From contig NZ_UTHA01000311.1 in NCBI RefSeq assembly GCF_900582195.1, positions 1 through 64,000 of the forward strand: 64,000 nt of DNA, in the 5' to 3' direction. Both the position numbers and the translations under genes were made by a program. Below are positions 33,293-42,754 of the stretch, piece by piece. The DNA is from Pseudomonas viridiflava. Its GTDB lineage: Bacteria > Pseudomonadota > Gammaproteobacteria > Pseudomonadales > Pseudomonadaceae. A model generated the notes under the pieces. It worked only from the letters and a program-made list of their open reading frames with translations, was not told where the DNA came from and did not search any database. The first letter of the stretch is position 1. Each line of letters starts with the position of its first letter.

Positions 33293-36124
33293 ATGGACAT
33301 GTTCAGCAAAACACCGGTGCTGGCAGTGAACGACCCTCGCGGTCTGGCCGTTCGCAGGGTCGATTACTGGCGTGGCGACGTCATTCAAACGGCAGAACCC
33401 CGCATCCATCGTACGGCCCACGACGCGGCGGGTCACGGCGTGAAGCAGTGGGACCCGCGATTGTGGACACTGCAAAACACTGATCCGCTGACACCGCCCA
33501 ATCTGAGCGCCGTTTACACATTGAACGGACAGGTTCTGCGCTCGAACAGCGTCGACGCCGGGACGCAGATCAGTCTGTTCGGTCTGGGTTCAGAGACATT
33601 GATGGATTGGAACAGCCGAGGTACCCGCCGGGACATTGAGCGTGACCTGTTACTGCGGCCGACGGCGGTGTTCGAAGCTGGCGGGTTACAACCACGCCAT
33701 TGTGCTGAGCGTTTCAGTTACGGGCAGCCGGGGAGGGCGGACCCGGCCCGTAATCAGCTCGGCCAATTGATTCGTCACGATGACCCGGCGGGAAGCGTGC
33801 TGTTCGAGTCATTCGCGATCACTGGAGAGAATGTCGAAAAAAACCGGCATTTCACCCTTGTACCCGTCTCCCCGGATTGGCCTGAGCCGATCGAAGAGCG
33901 TCAGCGTTTGCTCGAACGCGTTGAGGGCGCAATGACTCATTGGCGTTTCGGGCCCCTCGGTGCGCTGCTCGAGCAGATCGATGCGAAGGGTAACCGACAT
34001 GCCTGTGAGCTGACCCTCGATGGAGGCTTGCGCGCTCGCCATCTGCAGCTGAGCCATCAGACTGAACGGTGGGCGGTGGTCAGCGATATTCACTACAACG
34101 CAGAAGGGCAGGTGACGCAGGAACTGGCGGGCAATGGCGTGCTGACAACGCTGACCTACCGTCATGAAGATGGGCGTCTGATGGCGCGTCACGCCGAAAA
34201 CAGTCAGGGCGTGGTCTTGCAGCATCTGCTGTACCAATACGACCGGACAGGCAATGTGCTGAGCATCGAAGACAAGGCGCTGCCCGTGCGCTACTTCGCC
34301 AACCAGCGCATCGAACCGGTCAGCCGCTTCACCTACGACAGCCTCTACCAGTTGACTGAGGCCAGCGGATGGGAGGCGGGGGCGGGCGATGGCGGCCCGA
34401 CAGCGATCGCCAACTATTGGCAAACCTATCGGTATGACGCTGGGGGCAATCTGCTCAAGCTGACCCACGTTGGCGCGCAGAGTCCAGGTCATGATCTGCA
34501 GGCTGCCCGCTACAGCAATCGCTGCCTGCCCTGGCGCAATGGCGTGCCACCCGACGAGGCAGAGATCGCCATGGCGTTCGATACCTGCGGGAATAGGCTG
34601 TTGCTGGATCAAGGGCGACAGCTGCAGTGGAATTTGCGCAATCAACTGGAAGCGGTCGTGGCGGTACAACGCGATTGCGGTGCGGATGATCGCGAAGTTT
34701 ATCTCTACGACGGCGCTGGCCAGCGCGTACGCAAGATTCGGTCGCTGCAGACCAGGGTTCGTGCTGTCGTTACGCAGGTACACTACCTTCCGGAACTGGA
34801 ATTGCGCACCGACAACGGCACCGCAGAGGTGCTGCAAGTCATCACGGTGCAGACCGCCCTGAACAGTGTTCGTGTTCTGCACTGGGAGAGCCCGCCGCCG
34901 GCAGGCATTAACGATCAGTATCGCTACAGTTTCAATGATCATCTGGGATCGATCAGTCTGGAACTGACGGCAGATGCGCAACTGATCAGCCGCGAGCATT
35001 TCTATCCATTCGGTGCGACCGCGTGGAGTGAGGAAAGCGACATCAGTTACAAAACCGTGCGTTATTCGGGCAAGGAGCGCGATGCAACAGGTCTTTACTA
35101 CTATGGTTTGCGTTATTACATGCCGTGGCTGCACCGCTGGCTCAACCCTGACCCGAAAGGTTTTATCGACGGGCCGAATCTGTACCAGATGGTCGGTAAC
35201 TCACCGATGCGGCATGCCGACAGCGACGGCGGTAAAAAGACCGATACGTCAGAGTTGGCTAACAGTGCGCAAAAGCAGAAGGCATTGCTGGATTCGATAA
35301 CTTCGGCTGCTGCGGATGTCAGAAATTCATTACTCAATCACACTCAGGCGCGGCACCGCTTTCAGGCGCTGGCCAGGCGGGTGACGACGCAACTGGGCAG
35401 CAGTCTGGTCAGAACTGGAGCTAAAGCATTGGGTGGCGCGGCAGGCACAGCCTTGGGGGGAACATTGGGGCCGGCAGTGGGTGCACTCGGGGGGCAGTTG
35501 GGTGCGAAGGCCGGCACTGCCCTGGCGAACGCCGCCATCGACAAGGTCGTGGACACCTTTGAGTTGAACCGTCCTATCAACTTCAAGGGCAGTGAGATGA
35601 ATCCGAAGGCGTTCGTCGAAAGCGTGGAGCCTGAAACGAAACTCAGCCTCGCCAAGGTAAAACTGGAGTTGGCCGCCCATGATCCGCGCACTGCCGACGG
35701 TCGATCACGTCTGGTGAAAATGGCTGGCACCAAGGCGCAGGACAACGTAATGGAGATAGTCGCCGACAAACTGGGATCGGAGGCACCGGGCCTGATCCAG
35801 ACGGGACGGGAGTTCGCCCATGCTTCGCGAGGTTTGAATGCGGGGGCGTTGAGTGAAGCTTACGAACATATTCCGGTAAATATCGACATGGCAACGTTCA
35901 GGACGTTAGCCATCGTGAACGAGTTGGCGACTGCCGGCAGTTCGGATCCTGAGCTTTTCGAAACGGTTGCAGGGCTTTCAATGCAAACATCGAGCACCGT
36001 TCAAACGCTGGAACGGACTCAGGACTTCATTGGATTGATTGCACCTACGCCATACGCCGGGAGGCAGCAATCGCTGGGAAGAAGTTCCCGGCCGAAACTG
36101 ATCAGGCAACGTTCGCTCGGCTGA
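33293..36124 (+). CDS. Orphan TccC/Rhs-type toxin protein
   Basis: This gene encodes 943 residues. The N-terminal ~640 residues are TccC-like: no signal peptide, RHS repeats (LYQYDRTGNVL, YRYDAGGNLLKL, VYLYDGAGQRV) and the Rhs core (YSGKERDATGLYYYGLRYY, WLNPDPKGFIDGPNLYQMVGNSP) ending near residue 645 in DSDGG. The last ~295 residues are unique. They include a glycine/alanine-rich hydrophobic stretch (GGAAGTALGGTLGPAVGALGG) and a helical end. In Tc toxins such a tip is the enzyme released inside the shell. No TcA or TcB gene and no immunity gene are adjacent. GGGGAG lies 5 bp before the ATG. The tip activity is not recognisable. Confidence 0.85.
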   Translation: MDMFSKTPVLAVNDPRGLAVRRVDYWRGDVIQTAEPRIHRTAHDAAGHGVKQWDPRLWTLQNTDPLTPPNLSAVYTLNGQVLRSNSVDAGTQISLFGLGSETLMDWNSRGTRRDIERDLLLRPTAVFEAGGLQPRHCAERFSYGQPGRADPARNQLGQLIRHDDPAGSVLFESFAITGENVEKNRHFTLVPVSPDWPEPIEERQRLLERVEGAMTHWRFGPLGALLEQIDAKGNRHACELTLDGGLRARHLQLSHQTERWAVVSDIHYNAEGQVTQELAGNGVLTTLTYRHEDGRLMARHAENSQGVVLQHLLYQYDRTGNVLSIEDKALPVRYFANQRIEPVSRFTYDSLYQLTEASGWEAGAGDGGPTAIANYWQTYRYDAGGNLLKLTHVGAQSPGHDLQAARYSNRCLPWRNGVPPDEAEIAMAFDTCGNRLLLDQGRQLQWNLRNQLEAVVAVQRDCGADDREVYLYDGAGQRVRKIRSLQTRVRAVVTQVHYLPELELRTDNGTAEVLQVITVQTALNSVRVLHWESPPPAGINDQYRYSFNDHLGSISLELTADAQLISREHFYPFGATAWSEESDISYKTVRYSGKERDATGLYYYGLRYYMPWLHRWLNPDPKGFIDGPNLYQMVGNSPMRHADSDGGKKTDTSELANSAQKQKALLDSITSAAADVRNSLLNHTQARHRFQALARRVTTQLGSSLVRTGAKALGGAAGTALGGTLGPAVGALGGQLGAKAGTALANAAIDKVVDTFELNRPINFKGSEMNPKAFVESVEPETKLSLAKVKLELAAHDPRTADGRSRLVKMAGTKAQDNVMEIVADKLGSEAPGLIQTGREFAHASRGLNAGALSEAYEHIPVNIDMATFRTLAIVNELATAGSSDPELFETVAGLSMQTSSTVQTLERTQDFIGLIAPTPYAGRQQSLGRSSRPKLIRQRSLG

Positions 36125-36189
36125 CAAGAAGCCCCCGCCCAACCCGCTGCGGATAGGGGACGCAGTGGGCTGGACGGGGGCTTCTTGTC
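36123..36189. terminator. Hairpin terminator between the TccC-like gene and algA
   Basis: GACAAGAAGCCCCCG and CGGGGGCTTCTTGTC are a 15-bp perfect inverted repeat, with a second inner pairing of CGCTGCG. It separates two convergent genes and could serve both. Confidence 0.75.
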
Positions 36190-36201
36190 TTGCTGATCGC
36201 G

Positions 36202-37653
36202 TTACTGCGCGATGGTTTTCACCGACACGCCGCGCTCGACCGGGGTGGAGCGGCCGTAGATATCTTCAAAGCGTTCGATATCGTCTTCACCCAAGTACGA
36301 ACCCGACTGAACTTCGATGATTTCCAGCGGGATCTTGCCCGGGTTGCGCAGGCGGTGCACCGAGGCGATCGGGATGTAGGTCGACTGGTTTTCGCAGAGC
36401 AGGAACACGTTTTCATCGCAGGTCACTTCGGCGGTGCCGCTGACCACGATCCAGTGTTCGGCGCGGTGGTGATGCATCTGCAGCGACAGGCACGCGCCCG
36501 GTTTTACCGAGATGTGCTTGACCTGGAAGCGCCCGCCCATGTCCACCGAGTCGTAGGAACCCCACGGACGATAGACTTCGCAGTGGTTCTGGGTTTCGCT
36601 GCGGCCCTGCTCGTTGAGCGTGTTGACCATCTGCTTGACGCCCTGAACCTTGTCTTTGTGGGCGATCATCATGGCGTCTTTGGTTTCGACCACGACGATG
36701 TTTTCCAGACCGATCACCGACACCAGTTTGCCGTTGCCGTGGATCATGCAGTTCTTGCTGTCCTGGATGACCACATCGCCCTTGGTGACGTTGCCGTTGG
36801 CGTCCTTCTCGTTGACTTCCCACAGCGACGACCAGCAACCGACATCGCTCCAGCCAGCGGTCAGCGGTACGACGCAGGCGCGCTGGGTTTTTTCCATGAC
36901 GGAGTAGTCGATGGAATTGTCCGGGCAGCAGGCGAAGGTGGCTTCGTCGAAGGTAATGGTGTCGGCGTCCTGCTGGCTGCGCTCGAGGGTCAGCAGGCAG
37001 GTGTCGTAGATGTCCGGATCGTGTTTTTTCAGTTCTTCGAGGAAGCGGCTGGCGCGGAACAGGAACATGCCGCTGTTCCAGTAGTAACCACCGGACTCGA
37101 CGTACTCGGTGGCGCGTTTGACGTCAGGTTTTTCGACGAAGTGCGAAACGCGGCTGACGCCTTCGGGCAGCAGCGAGTCGCCGGTGGATTTGATGTAGCC
37201 GTAACCGGTTTCCGGTTTGGTCGCCGGTACGCCGAACAGCACCATTTCGCCGTTTTCGGCAGCGACGGTGGCCAGGGCCAGCGCACGTTGCAGGGCTTTC
37301 TGGTCTTCCAGCACGTGGTCGGCCGGCAGCACCAGCATCAACTCGTCACGACCTTCATTGACCAGCATCATCGCGGTCAGCGCCACGGCCGGCGCAGTGT
37401 TGCGGCCGAACGGTTCCATCAGGATGCGCTGGCATTCCAGATTGCGATTGGCCAACTGCTCGTTGACGATGAAACGGTGATCCTTGTTGCAGACCACGAT
37501 CGGGGTGTCCATGCCTTCGAACACCAGGCGCTCGAGGGTCTGCTGGAACAGGGTGTGTTCGCCGGTCAGGGCGAGGAACTGTTTAGGGAACTGCTTACGC
37601 GAAAGCGGCCAGAGACGCGAACCGCTACCACCTGACAAGATCACCGGAATCAT
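36202..37653 (-). CDS. algA: Mannose-1-phosphate guanylyltransferase/mannose-6-phosphate isomerase AlgA
   Basis: This gene encodes a 483-residue bifunctional cytoplasmic enzyme of the GDP-mannose pathway. It turns fructose-6-phosphate to mannose-6-phosphate and later mannose-1-phosphate plus GTP to GDP-mannose, the precursor AlgD oxidises. The N-terminal nucleotidyltransferase motif LSGGSGSRLWPLSR is at residues 6-19. The C-terminal cupin isomerase has the metal motif LQMHHHRAEHW (about 400-410). It is the last gene of the alginate operon. A REPIN sits between it and algF. The ATG at 37653 has GGAG 8 bp upstream. Confidence 0.96.
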   Translation of the reverse strand: MIPVILSGGSGSRLWPLSRKQFPKQFLALTGEHTLFQQTLERLVFEGMDTPIVVCNKDHRFIVNEQLANRNLECQRILMEPFGRNTAPAVALTAMMLVNEGRDELMLVLPADHVLEDQKALQRALALATVAAENGEMVLFGVPATKPETGYGYIKSTGDSLLPEGVSRVSHFVEKPDVKRATEYVESGGYYWNSGMFLFRASRFLEELKKHDPDIYDTCLLTLERSQQDADTITFDEATFACCPDNSIDYSVMEKTQRACVVPLTAGWSDVGCWSSLWEVNEKDANGNVTKGDVVIQDSKNCMIHGNGKLVSVIGLENIVVVETKDAMMIAHKDKVQGVKQMVNTLNEQGRSETQNHCEVYRPWGSYDSVDMGGRFQVKHISVKPGACLSLQMHHHRAEHWIVVSGTAEVTCDENVFLLCENQSTYIPIASVHRLRNPGKIPLEIIEVQSGSYLGEDDIERFEDIYGRSTPVERGVSVKTIAQ

Positions 37654-37750
37654 ATTGTTTACTCCATAAAATCGATTGGTTAGAGGCACGAACGCTGTGT
37701 CGTTTCACTCTTGTTTTTGTCTCGTATCCGAACTGACAACCCGATTCATT

Positions 37751-37842
37751 GTGGGAGCGAGCTTGCTCGCGAAGGCGGCGTATCAGTCGACACATCTGTT
37801 GAATGTCAGACCGCTTTCGCGAGCAAGCTCGCTCCCACAGGG
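37751..37842. repeat. REPIN between algF and algA
   Basis: Inverted REP cores lie inside the alginate operon. The spacer (GGCGTATCAGTCGACA ... GAATGTCAGACCGC) is nearly the same as in the REPIN at 62118-62210. Confidence 0.92.
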
Positions 37843-37867
37843 GATATGCGTCAGTCAGGAAAAATGA

Positions 37868-38524
37868 TTAGCGAGTCGATACCGGGCGTTTCACCCAGAC
37901 TGGCGACAGGCTGCTGCCGCTGCCGGTGACGTACAGCACTGCGGCTTCACCGCGCTCCAGGGCGACCGGTTTCACGTCGCCGACTTTCTTGTCACCTTCG
38001 TACAGCGCCAGGCTGACTTTCACTGGGTTGATTTCACGTTCGCCACGGCCCTTGGCGGCCACGTTCGGGACCACGTCGGTCTTGCCGTCGGCGGTCTTCA
38101 GGGTCAGCGGTTTGTCGCTGAGGTTCTGCACGCGTACCAGGGATTTCTGCTTGTTCTTGAACGGCGGCTCTTCGATCAGTTGCGGCGCGCCGGAAGCGTT
38201 GTTGACCAGGGTGTAGTAGTGGTCGCCAGCGAGTTTCACCGGCAGGGTTTGGCTGCCGACCTTGGCGCTGTAATCACCGCCCGGCATGAAGCTGAAGTCG
38301 CTGCTGGCCAGTGGCGCAACGTCGCTCAGGTTGGTGCTGCCGACAGTGGCGCTGACTTCAGCGTTGCTGGCGTTGTAGACACGCACAAAGGTCGAGCCTT
38401 TCGGTGCGGTCGGGCCGTACAGCGCGGCGTCGCCACCGGCAAAGGCAGGCACGGAAAGCACGCTGAGGCCAGCAACCAGTGCGAAGCTTTTAGCGAGACG
38501 ACGAGGAGTAGTAGTGAAAGTCAT
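37868..38524 (-). CDS. algF: Alginate O-acetyltransferase component AlgF
   Basis: This gene encodes 218 residues with a signal peptide ending VPAFA, so it is periplasmic. The mature protein has the AlgF blocks ALYGPTAPKGSTFVRVYNAS and SLVRVQNLSDKPLTLKTADG, with two beta-domains. It works with AlgI, AlgJ and AlgX in O-acetylating mannuronate residues, probably as an acetyl carrier or scaffold. It lies 14 bp after algJ. Confidence 0.95.
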   Translation of the reverse strand: MTFTTTPRRLAKSFALVAGLSVLSVPAFAGGDAALYGPTAPKGSTFVRVYNASNAEVSATVGSTNLSDVAPLASSDFSFMPGGDYSAKVGSQTLPVKLAGDHYYTLVNNASGAPQLIEEPPFKNKQKSLVRVQNLSDKPLTLKTADGKTDVVPNVAAKGRGEREINPVKVSLALYEGDKKVGDVKPVALERGEAAVLYVTGSGSSLSPVWVKRPVSTR

Positions 38525-38538
38525 GGTGTACCTCTCTT

Positions 38539-39714
38539 TCAGTTTTGCGCCCGATCGGGCGTCTCGGATTTAGTGTTGATTGCTACGTTTTGTTGGCGTG
38601 CGCCGGCTTGTTTAAGCTCTGCGACCCACTGCGGGTCGGCGTCGCCGATTTCGTTGTTCACAGGCAGATAACGTTCAGGAAACTCCCAGATCAGCACCTG
38701 TGGCGGGCTGTTCTTGAAGTCATCGCTTTTCAGGTAGCTGAGCATCGGCAGGATCGGGCCGTGGCCGTCTTCGGCGTAGCTCACCACGTCGCTGTGCAGC
38801 GCTTGTTTCAGTGCACCGACGAAGTTCCAGTTGGGGTTGGCGCTGTAGCTGGTGCCGACCAGCGCCACCGGCACTTCATTGCTGGCGAACAGCGCGTCGT
38901 CACCGGCAGGCTGCTCGCCGGCCGCGACGGTGTTGCGCTTTTGCAGCGGCTCTTGCGCCGGCATCAGGTTTTCGAACAGCGGATCGAGCGGCAGGAACAA
39001 GCGCAGGTCGCCCTTGTGCGTGACCTTCTCCGCTGGCGTGGTGACGAAGCGCTGCGGCTCGCCGCTGAGCGGGAACTTGTCGGCGATGGTTTTCGCCAGG
39101 GTGTTCGCGGCAATTTCAGCGCCTTCCGGGGTCCAGTGGGTGTCGGTGCGCAGGAACACTTGCTGACCATTCTGCTTGGCCTGTTGCAATGGCTTGAGCA
39201 GATCAGGGGCGAGGATCTTGTCGGCCGCCACACGTTGGTGGAAATCCTGATAGAGGTTTTCGTGGATGCTCGCCGGTTTCACTTCACCCAGATGCTCCGG
39301 GTACAGACGAACCTTGGCCGGCACGATCGCCATCACCAGTTTCACGCCTTTCTCTTTCAGGGTCTGGCGCACGCCTTCGACCAGCGCGTAGTTGCTTTGC
39401 AGGTTCAGCTCTTCGTTAACGATCGGGTTGAATTCCTCGTCGCTGTACAACCACTGATCGCGACCAAGCACCACGCCCGGACGACCTTCGTTGAACAGTT
39501 TGAAATCCAGCGCGGCCCAGAGATTGGTACCCAGACGCTTGATCGGGAATTCATCGTCGTAGTGAGTTTCCACAGCCTTGGTCCAGCGGCCGTTGAGCAC
39601 CGTTGCGTCGGCGTTGGTGCTGAAGCCGAAGAAGCTGCGAACCGACCACAGACCGAGGACCAACAACGTCACCAGGAACAGGGCGATGTAGAAGATGCGT
39701 AATGAGCGGGTCAT
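38539..39714 (-). CDS. algJ: Alginate O-acetyltransferase AlgJ
   Basis: This gene encodes a 391-residue periplasmic, membrane-anchored protein (helix at residues 8-25) with an SGNH-like ALGX fold. The catalytic triad matches that described for AlgJ: D191 and H193 in DTHWTPEG and S289 in GTSYS. It takes part in acetyl transfer to alginate. The start is 10 bp after the algI stop. Confidence 0.95.
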   Translation of the reverse strand: MTRSLRIFYIALFLVTLLVLGLWSVRSFFGFSTNADATVLNGRWTKAVETHYDDEFPIKRLGTNLWAALDFKLFNEGRPGVVLGRDQWLYSDEEFNPIVNEELNLQSNYALVEGVRQTLKEKGVKLVMAIVPAKVRLYPEHLGEVKPASIHENLYQDFHQRVAADKILAPDLLKPLQQAKQNGQQVFLRTDTHWTPEGAEIAANTLAKTIADKFPLSGEPQRFVTTPAEKVTHKGDLRLFLPLDPLFENLMPAQEPLQKRNTVAAGEQPAGDDALFASNEVPVALVGTSYSANPNWNFVGALKQALHSDVVSYAEDGHGPILPMLSYLKSDDFKNSPPQVLIWEFPERYLPVNNEIGDADPQWVAELKQAGARQQNVAINTKSETPDRAQN

Positions 39715-39724
39715 GTCAGATCCC

Positions 39725-41290
39725 TCAGAACTGGAAGTAAAGGAACGGCGAGAAGCTTTGCGCCGAGAGTTTGAGAATCGAGGCGATGAACAGCAGCAGG
39801 ATCAGGCCGCGCATCACGTAACGGGACCAGTCCGCCGTCCAGTAAGCCGGTTGCACCTGGGCTTCGACGCCAACGGTGTAGCCAGGTTCATGAATGCTCG
39901 CCGGGTTTTCGCCGGGTGCGGCTTTGATCATTCCCGGAGTCGCCGTGGCAGGGCCGTTGGCCTCGACGTTGACTTCAGGTTTGCTCTTGGCCGGCGGTTG
40001 GTTGGTGTACAGATCGCGCAGGCCGAAGAACGCCAGCGTCACGTAAGCCACCACCAGGGTTGCCACTTGCAGGCCGGTGAGGCTGGCCTGATTGAGTTCC
40101 GACAGCGACCAGTCGCCGAAGCTGAACATCGCGCCGTACATACGACCGGCAACGTGCAGGTTCTCGGCACGGAAGATCACCCAGCCCATGACCACGAGCA
40201 GGAAGGTCAGCGCCCAGCGGATCGGGTTGAGGCTGCGCGGCGAGGTGTTCAGGCCCAGCGCTTTTTCAATCGCCAGCCACATGCCGTGCCAGGCGCCCCA
40301 GACGATGTAGGTGATGTTCGCGCCATGCCACAGACCACCGAGAAGCATGGTCAGGAACAGGTTGCGATAGGTCATCAGCGTGCCTTTACGGTTGCCGCCG
40401 AGGGTGATGTACAGATAGTCACGCAGCCAGGTCGACAGGCTGATGTGCCAGCGACGCCAGAACTCGGTGATCGACTGGCTGATGTACGGCTGTTTGAAGT
40501 TTTCCATGAAGCGGAAACCCATCATCAAGCCCAGACCAATTGCCATGTCGCTGTAACCGGAGAAGTCGAAATACAGCTGCGCGGTGTAGGCCAGCGCGCC
40601 GAGCCAGGCATCACCCGTGGTCGGGTTTTGCAGGGCGAAGCAATGGTCGGCGACCACCGCGAGGGTGTCAGCGATAAAGACCTTTTTGATGAAACCCTGC
40701 ATGAACCGTGTGCAGCCCTCGGAGAACTTGTCGAGGGTGTGCGTGCGGTTGTTGAACTGGTCGGCGAGGTCGCGGAAACGCAACACCGGGCCGGCAATCA
40801 GGTGCGGGAAGATCGCTACGAATGCGGCGAAGTCGATCAGGTTGCGCGTGGCCGGGGTATCGCCGCGATACACGTCGATGATGTAGCTGATCGATTCGAA
40901 GATGTAGAACGAGATCCCGATCGGCAACAGCACGTGGGTGAGGATGAACGGCTCAAAACCGACCGACGTCATCATCGCGTTGATGCTGTCGACGCCGAAG
41001 TTGGCGTACTTGAAGTAGCCGAGGATGCACAGGTCGACTGCGACACCGAGCAGCAGCCAGCGCTGCGCCGGTTTGGTCCGCACGCCGGCGGCACCGACTT
41101 TGAGGCCGATCCAGTAGTTCCACAATGTGACGGCGGCGAACAGCGCGAGGAAGTCCACACGCCACCAGGCATAGAACACGTAGCTGGCGATCAGCAGCAG
41201 CAGGTTGCGATAGCGTTGCCCGCTCAAGTAGTACAAGCCGAGAAAGATCGGCAAGAACAGAAACAGGAACACGTTGGATGAAAATACCAT
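39725..41290 (-). CDS. algI: Alginate O-acetyltransferase, MBOAT protein AlgI
   Basis: This gene encodes a 521-residue multi-pass inner-membrane protein of the MBOAT family. It moves acetyl groups from a cytoplasmic donor across the membrane to AlgJ/AlgF/AlgX. The histidine of the MBOAT signature is in FLTMLLGGLWHGANITYIVW; a second WHxS-like block is EFWRRWHISLSTWLRDY. The C-terminus extends beyond the last helices. It begins after a 327-bp gap that holds a repeat element, so it is the only alginate gene here separated by a long spacer. GAGAGATCGGG precedes the ATG. Confidence 0.95.
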   Translation of the reverse strand: MVFSSNVFLFLFLPIFLGLYYLSGQRYRNLLLLIASYVFYAWWRVDFLALFAAVTLWNYWIGLKVGAAGVRTKPAQRWLLLGVAVDLCILGYFKYANFGVDSINAMMTSVGFEPFILTHVLLPIGISFYIFESISYIIDVYRGDTPATRNLIDFAAFVAIFPHLIAGPVLRFRDLADQFNNRTHTLDKFSEGCTRFMQGFIKKVFIADTLAVVADHCFALQNPTTGDAWLGALAYTAQLYFDFSGYSDMAIGLGLMMGFRFMENFKQPYISQSITEFWRRWHISLSTWLRDYLYITLGGNRKGTLMTYRNLFLTMLLGGLWHGANITYIVWGAWHGMWLAIEKALGLNTSPRSLNPIRWALTFLLVVMGWVIFRAENLHVAGRMYGAMFSFGDWSLSELNQASLTGLQVATLVVAYVTLAFFGLRDLYTNQPPAKSKPEVNVEANGPATATPGMIKAAPGENPASIHEPGYTVGVEAQVQPAYWTADWSRYVMRGLILLLFIASILKLSAQSFSPFLYFQF

Positions 41291-41408
41291 CCCGATCTCT
41301 CCATGTTTGAACCAACAGTCAAGGGCCAAAGCCCCCCCAAACCCCCCGTGGTAGTGGAGGGGTGAAACGGTGTTTCTGTCAGGGTTGTGCAGGGCCTTGA
41401 AAACTTGC

Positions 41409-41611
41409 CCTCACCCCCCGCCCTCTCCCGGAGGGAGAGGGAGCCTGATCTCCATGGTTTTCAAAAATGGAGATCGACTCGGTATTTCCTTGCAGCCTGA
41501 TCTCGATTTTTTAAAAGCCTGAGATCGACTCGGAATTTCATCTCGGCGTAACTCGCACAGCCACCTCGGTCAGTTCCCTCTCCCTTCGGGAGAGGGTTAG
41601 GGTGAGGGGCT
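41409..41611. repeat. About 200-bp intergenic repeat, copy D, between algL and algI
   Basis: It has the same ends as copies A-C (CCCTCACCCCCCG... and GGGAGAGGGTTAGGGTGAGGGG) and the CACCTCGGTCAGT block. The middle is duplicated: CCTGATCTC...GAGATCGACTCGG occurs twice, which makes it longer. The rest of the gap, 41291-41408, holds C-rich sequence and a short GGGGGG/CCCC hairpin near 41330-41365 but no gene. Confidence 0.88.
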
Positions 41612-41617
41612 TCTGCT

Positions 41618-42754
41618 TTATGAGCCCTTGTTGCCCTTTTCATGCGACGGGTCATAGACCTTGGTCAAATCCCCGCCCAGGCGGAAAGTCTTGAACGGTT
41701 GCATGTCGCGCTTCTTCTCGATCACATCCGGCGCACAGGTGTAGAGCGTGCAGAACGGTTCGAGCCAGGCGAATTTCATGTCCTCTTTCAAGTCGGTCAT
41801 GTCCTGCTCTTCGCCGTTCTTCTTCTCGAATTCATCCGGGTCTTTCACCCCCGACAGCACCCGATCACCGAGACGCTTCAGCGCGCCGTTGTTTTCCTGA
41901 CGCAAATCAACACCATTGACCTGAGCGAAACTGGCGATCATCGCCAGTGGCGGCAGGGCGTAGTTGTGATAGGCGAGGGCGCGCTGCTGACGCTTGAGTT
42001 CGTTCGGCAGGAAGCCGTCGGCATCGACTTGATTGACGCCAACCTTGTATTCCTTCACTGCCCAGTCGAACAGGTCGCGGCGGTTGGTCGCGACTGAAGT
42101 CGCCATCACCGACCAGGCGGCCCAGTAGGAATGGTTGTTGGTTTTTTCCAGCGGCAGGTTGTCCCAATCGCTGACCACCTGATCGGCCATTTTGCTGAAC
42201 CACGCCTCGATCAACTGCGCTTGCTGCTGATGCTGGGCCAGCGGGTGTGAGTCGGAGAATTTCAGGCGAATGTACGAAGAGGCCATGCTGCCCAGCGCCC
42301 ATTTGCGCATCGACTTGCCGGTGTGGTTGAAGTCTTTCGACATCAATGCATCGGCCTTGGCCCACGCGGTCAGCCAGTTCAGCGTGCAATCAAGCTGCTC
42401 CGGACGACCATCGCGCATGAACTGCATCACCCGTTTGGCGGTGCCGCGTTCCAGGGTGGTGATGTCTTTGGTGGTGTCGCGAAAGGCTTTTTCCGACTGC
42501 ACGTTCAGCGTTGCGCGGGCCTTGTCCGAACCTTCGTATTTGCTGCGAAATTGCAGCGGCCCGGTGTACGGCGTCGGCATCGCGTCGCAGCCTTCGCTTT
42601 TGTCACCGGTCTTGAATTTATCCACAGGCGCGAAATAGCCCTGAGGTGGACGCAGTGGCGCGGCGGCCTGCGCGGTGCCGGCGAAGATCGCCAGCCCCAG
42701 CAGCGTCGGCGCTAAAAGAGTTTTCAGTTTCGAGTTTCGCATAGCAGACCTCAT
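41618..42754 (-). CDS. algL: Alginate lyase AlgL
   Basis: This gene encodes 378 residues, a polysaccharide lyase family 5 enzyme acting in the periplasm, where it cleaves mis-exported alginate by beta-elimination. The signal peptide ends at AQA (residue 30). The active-site residues are present: N207 and H208 in EKTNNHSYW, R255 in ELKRQQ and Y262 in ALAYHNY. The ATG at 42754 overlaps the algX stop by four bases; an ATG at 42742 with GAGG upstream is an alternative. The stop codon is 6 bp from repeat D. Confidence 0.96.
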   Translation of the reverse strand: MRSAMRNSKLKTLLAPTLLGLAIFAGTAQAAAPLRPPQGYFAPVDKFKTGDKSEGCDAMPTPYTGPLQFRSKYEGSDKARATLNVQSEKAFRDTTKDITTLERGTAKRVMQFMRDGRPEQLDCTLNWLTAWAKADALMSKDFNHTGKSMRKWALGSMASSYIRLKFSDSHPLAQHQQQAQLIEAWFSKMADQVVSDWDNLPLEKTNNHSYWAAWSVMATSVATNRRDLFDWAVKEYKVGVNQVDADGFLPNELKRQQRALAYHNYALPPLAMIASFAQVNGVDLRQENNGALKRLGDRVLSGVKDPDEFEKKNGEEQDMTDLKEDMKFAWLEPFCTLYTCAPDVIEKKRDMQPFKTFRLGGDLTKVYDPSHEKGNKGS

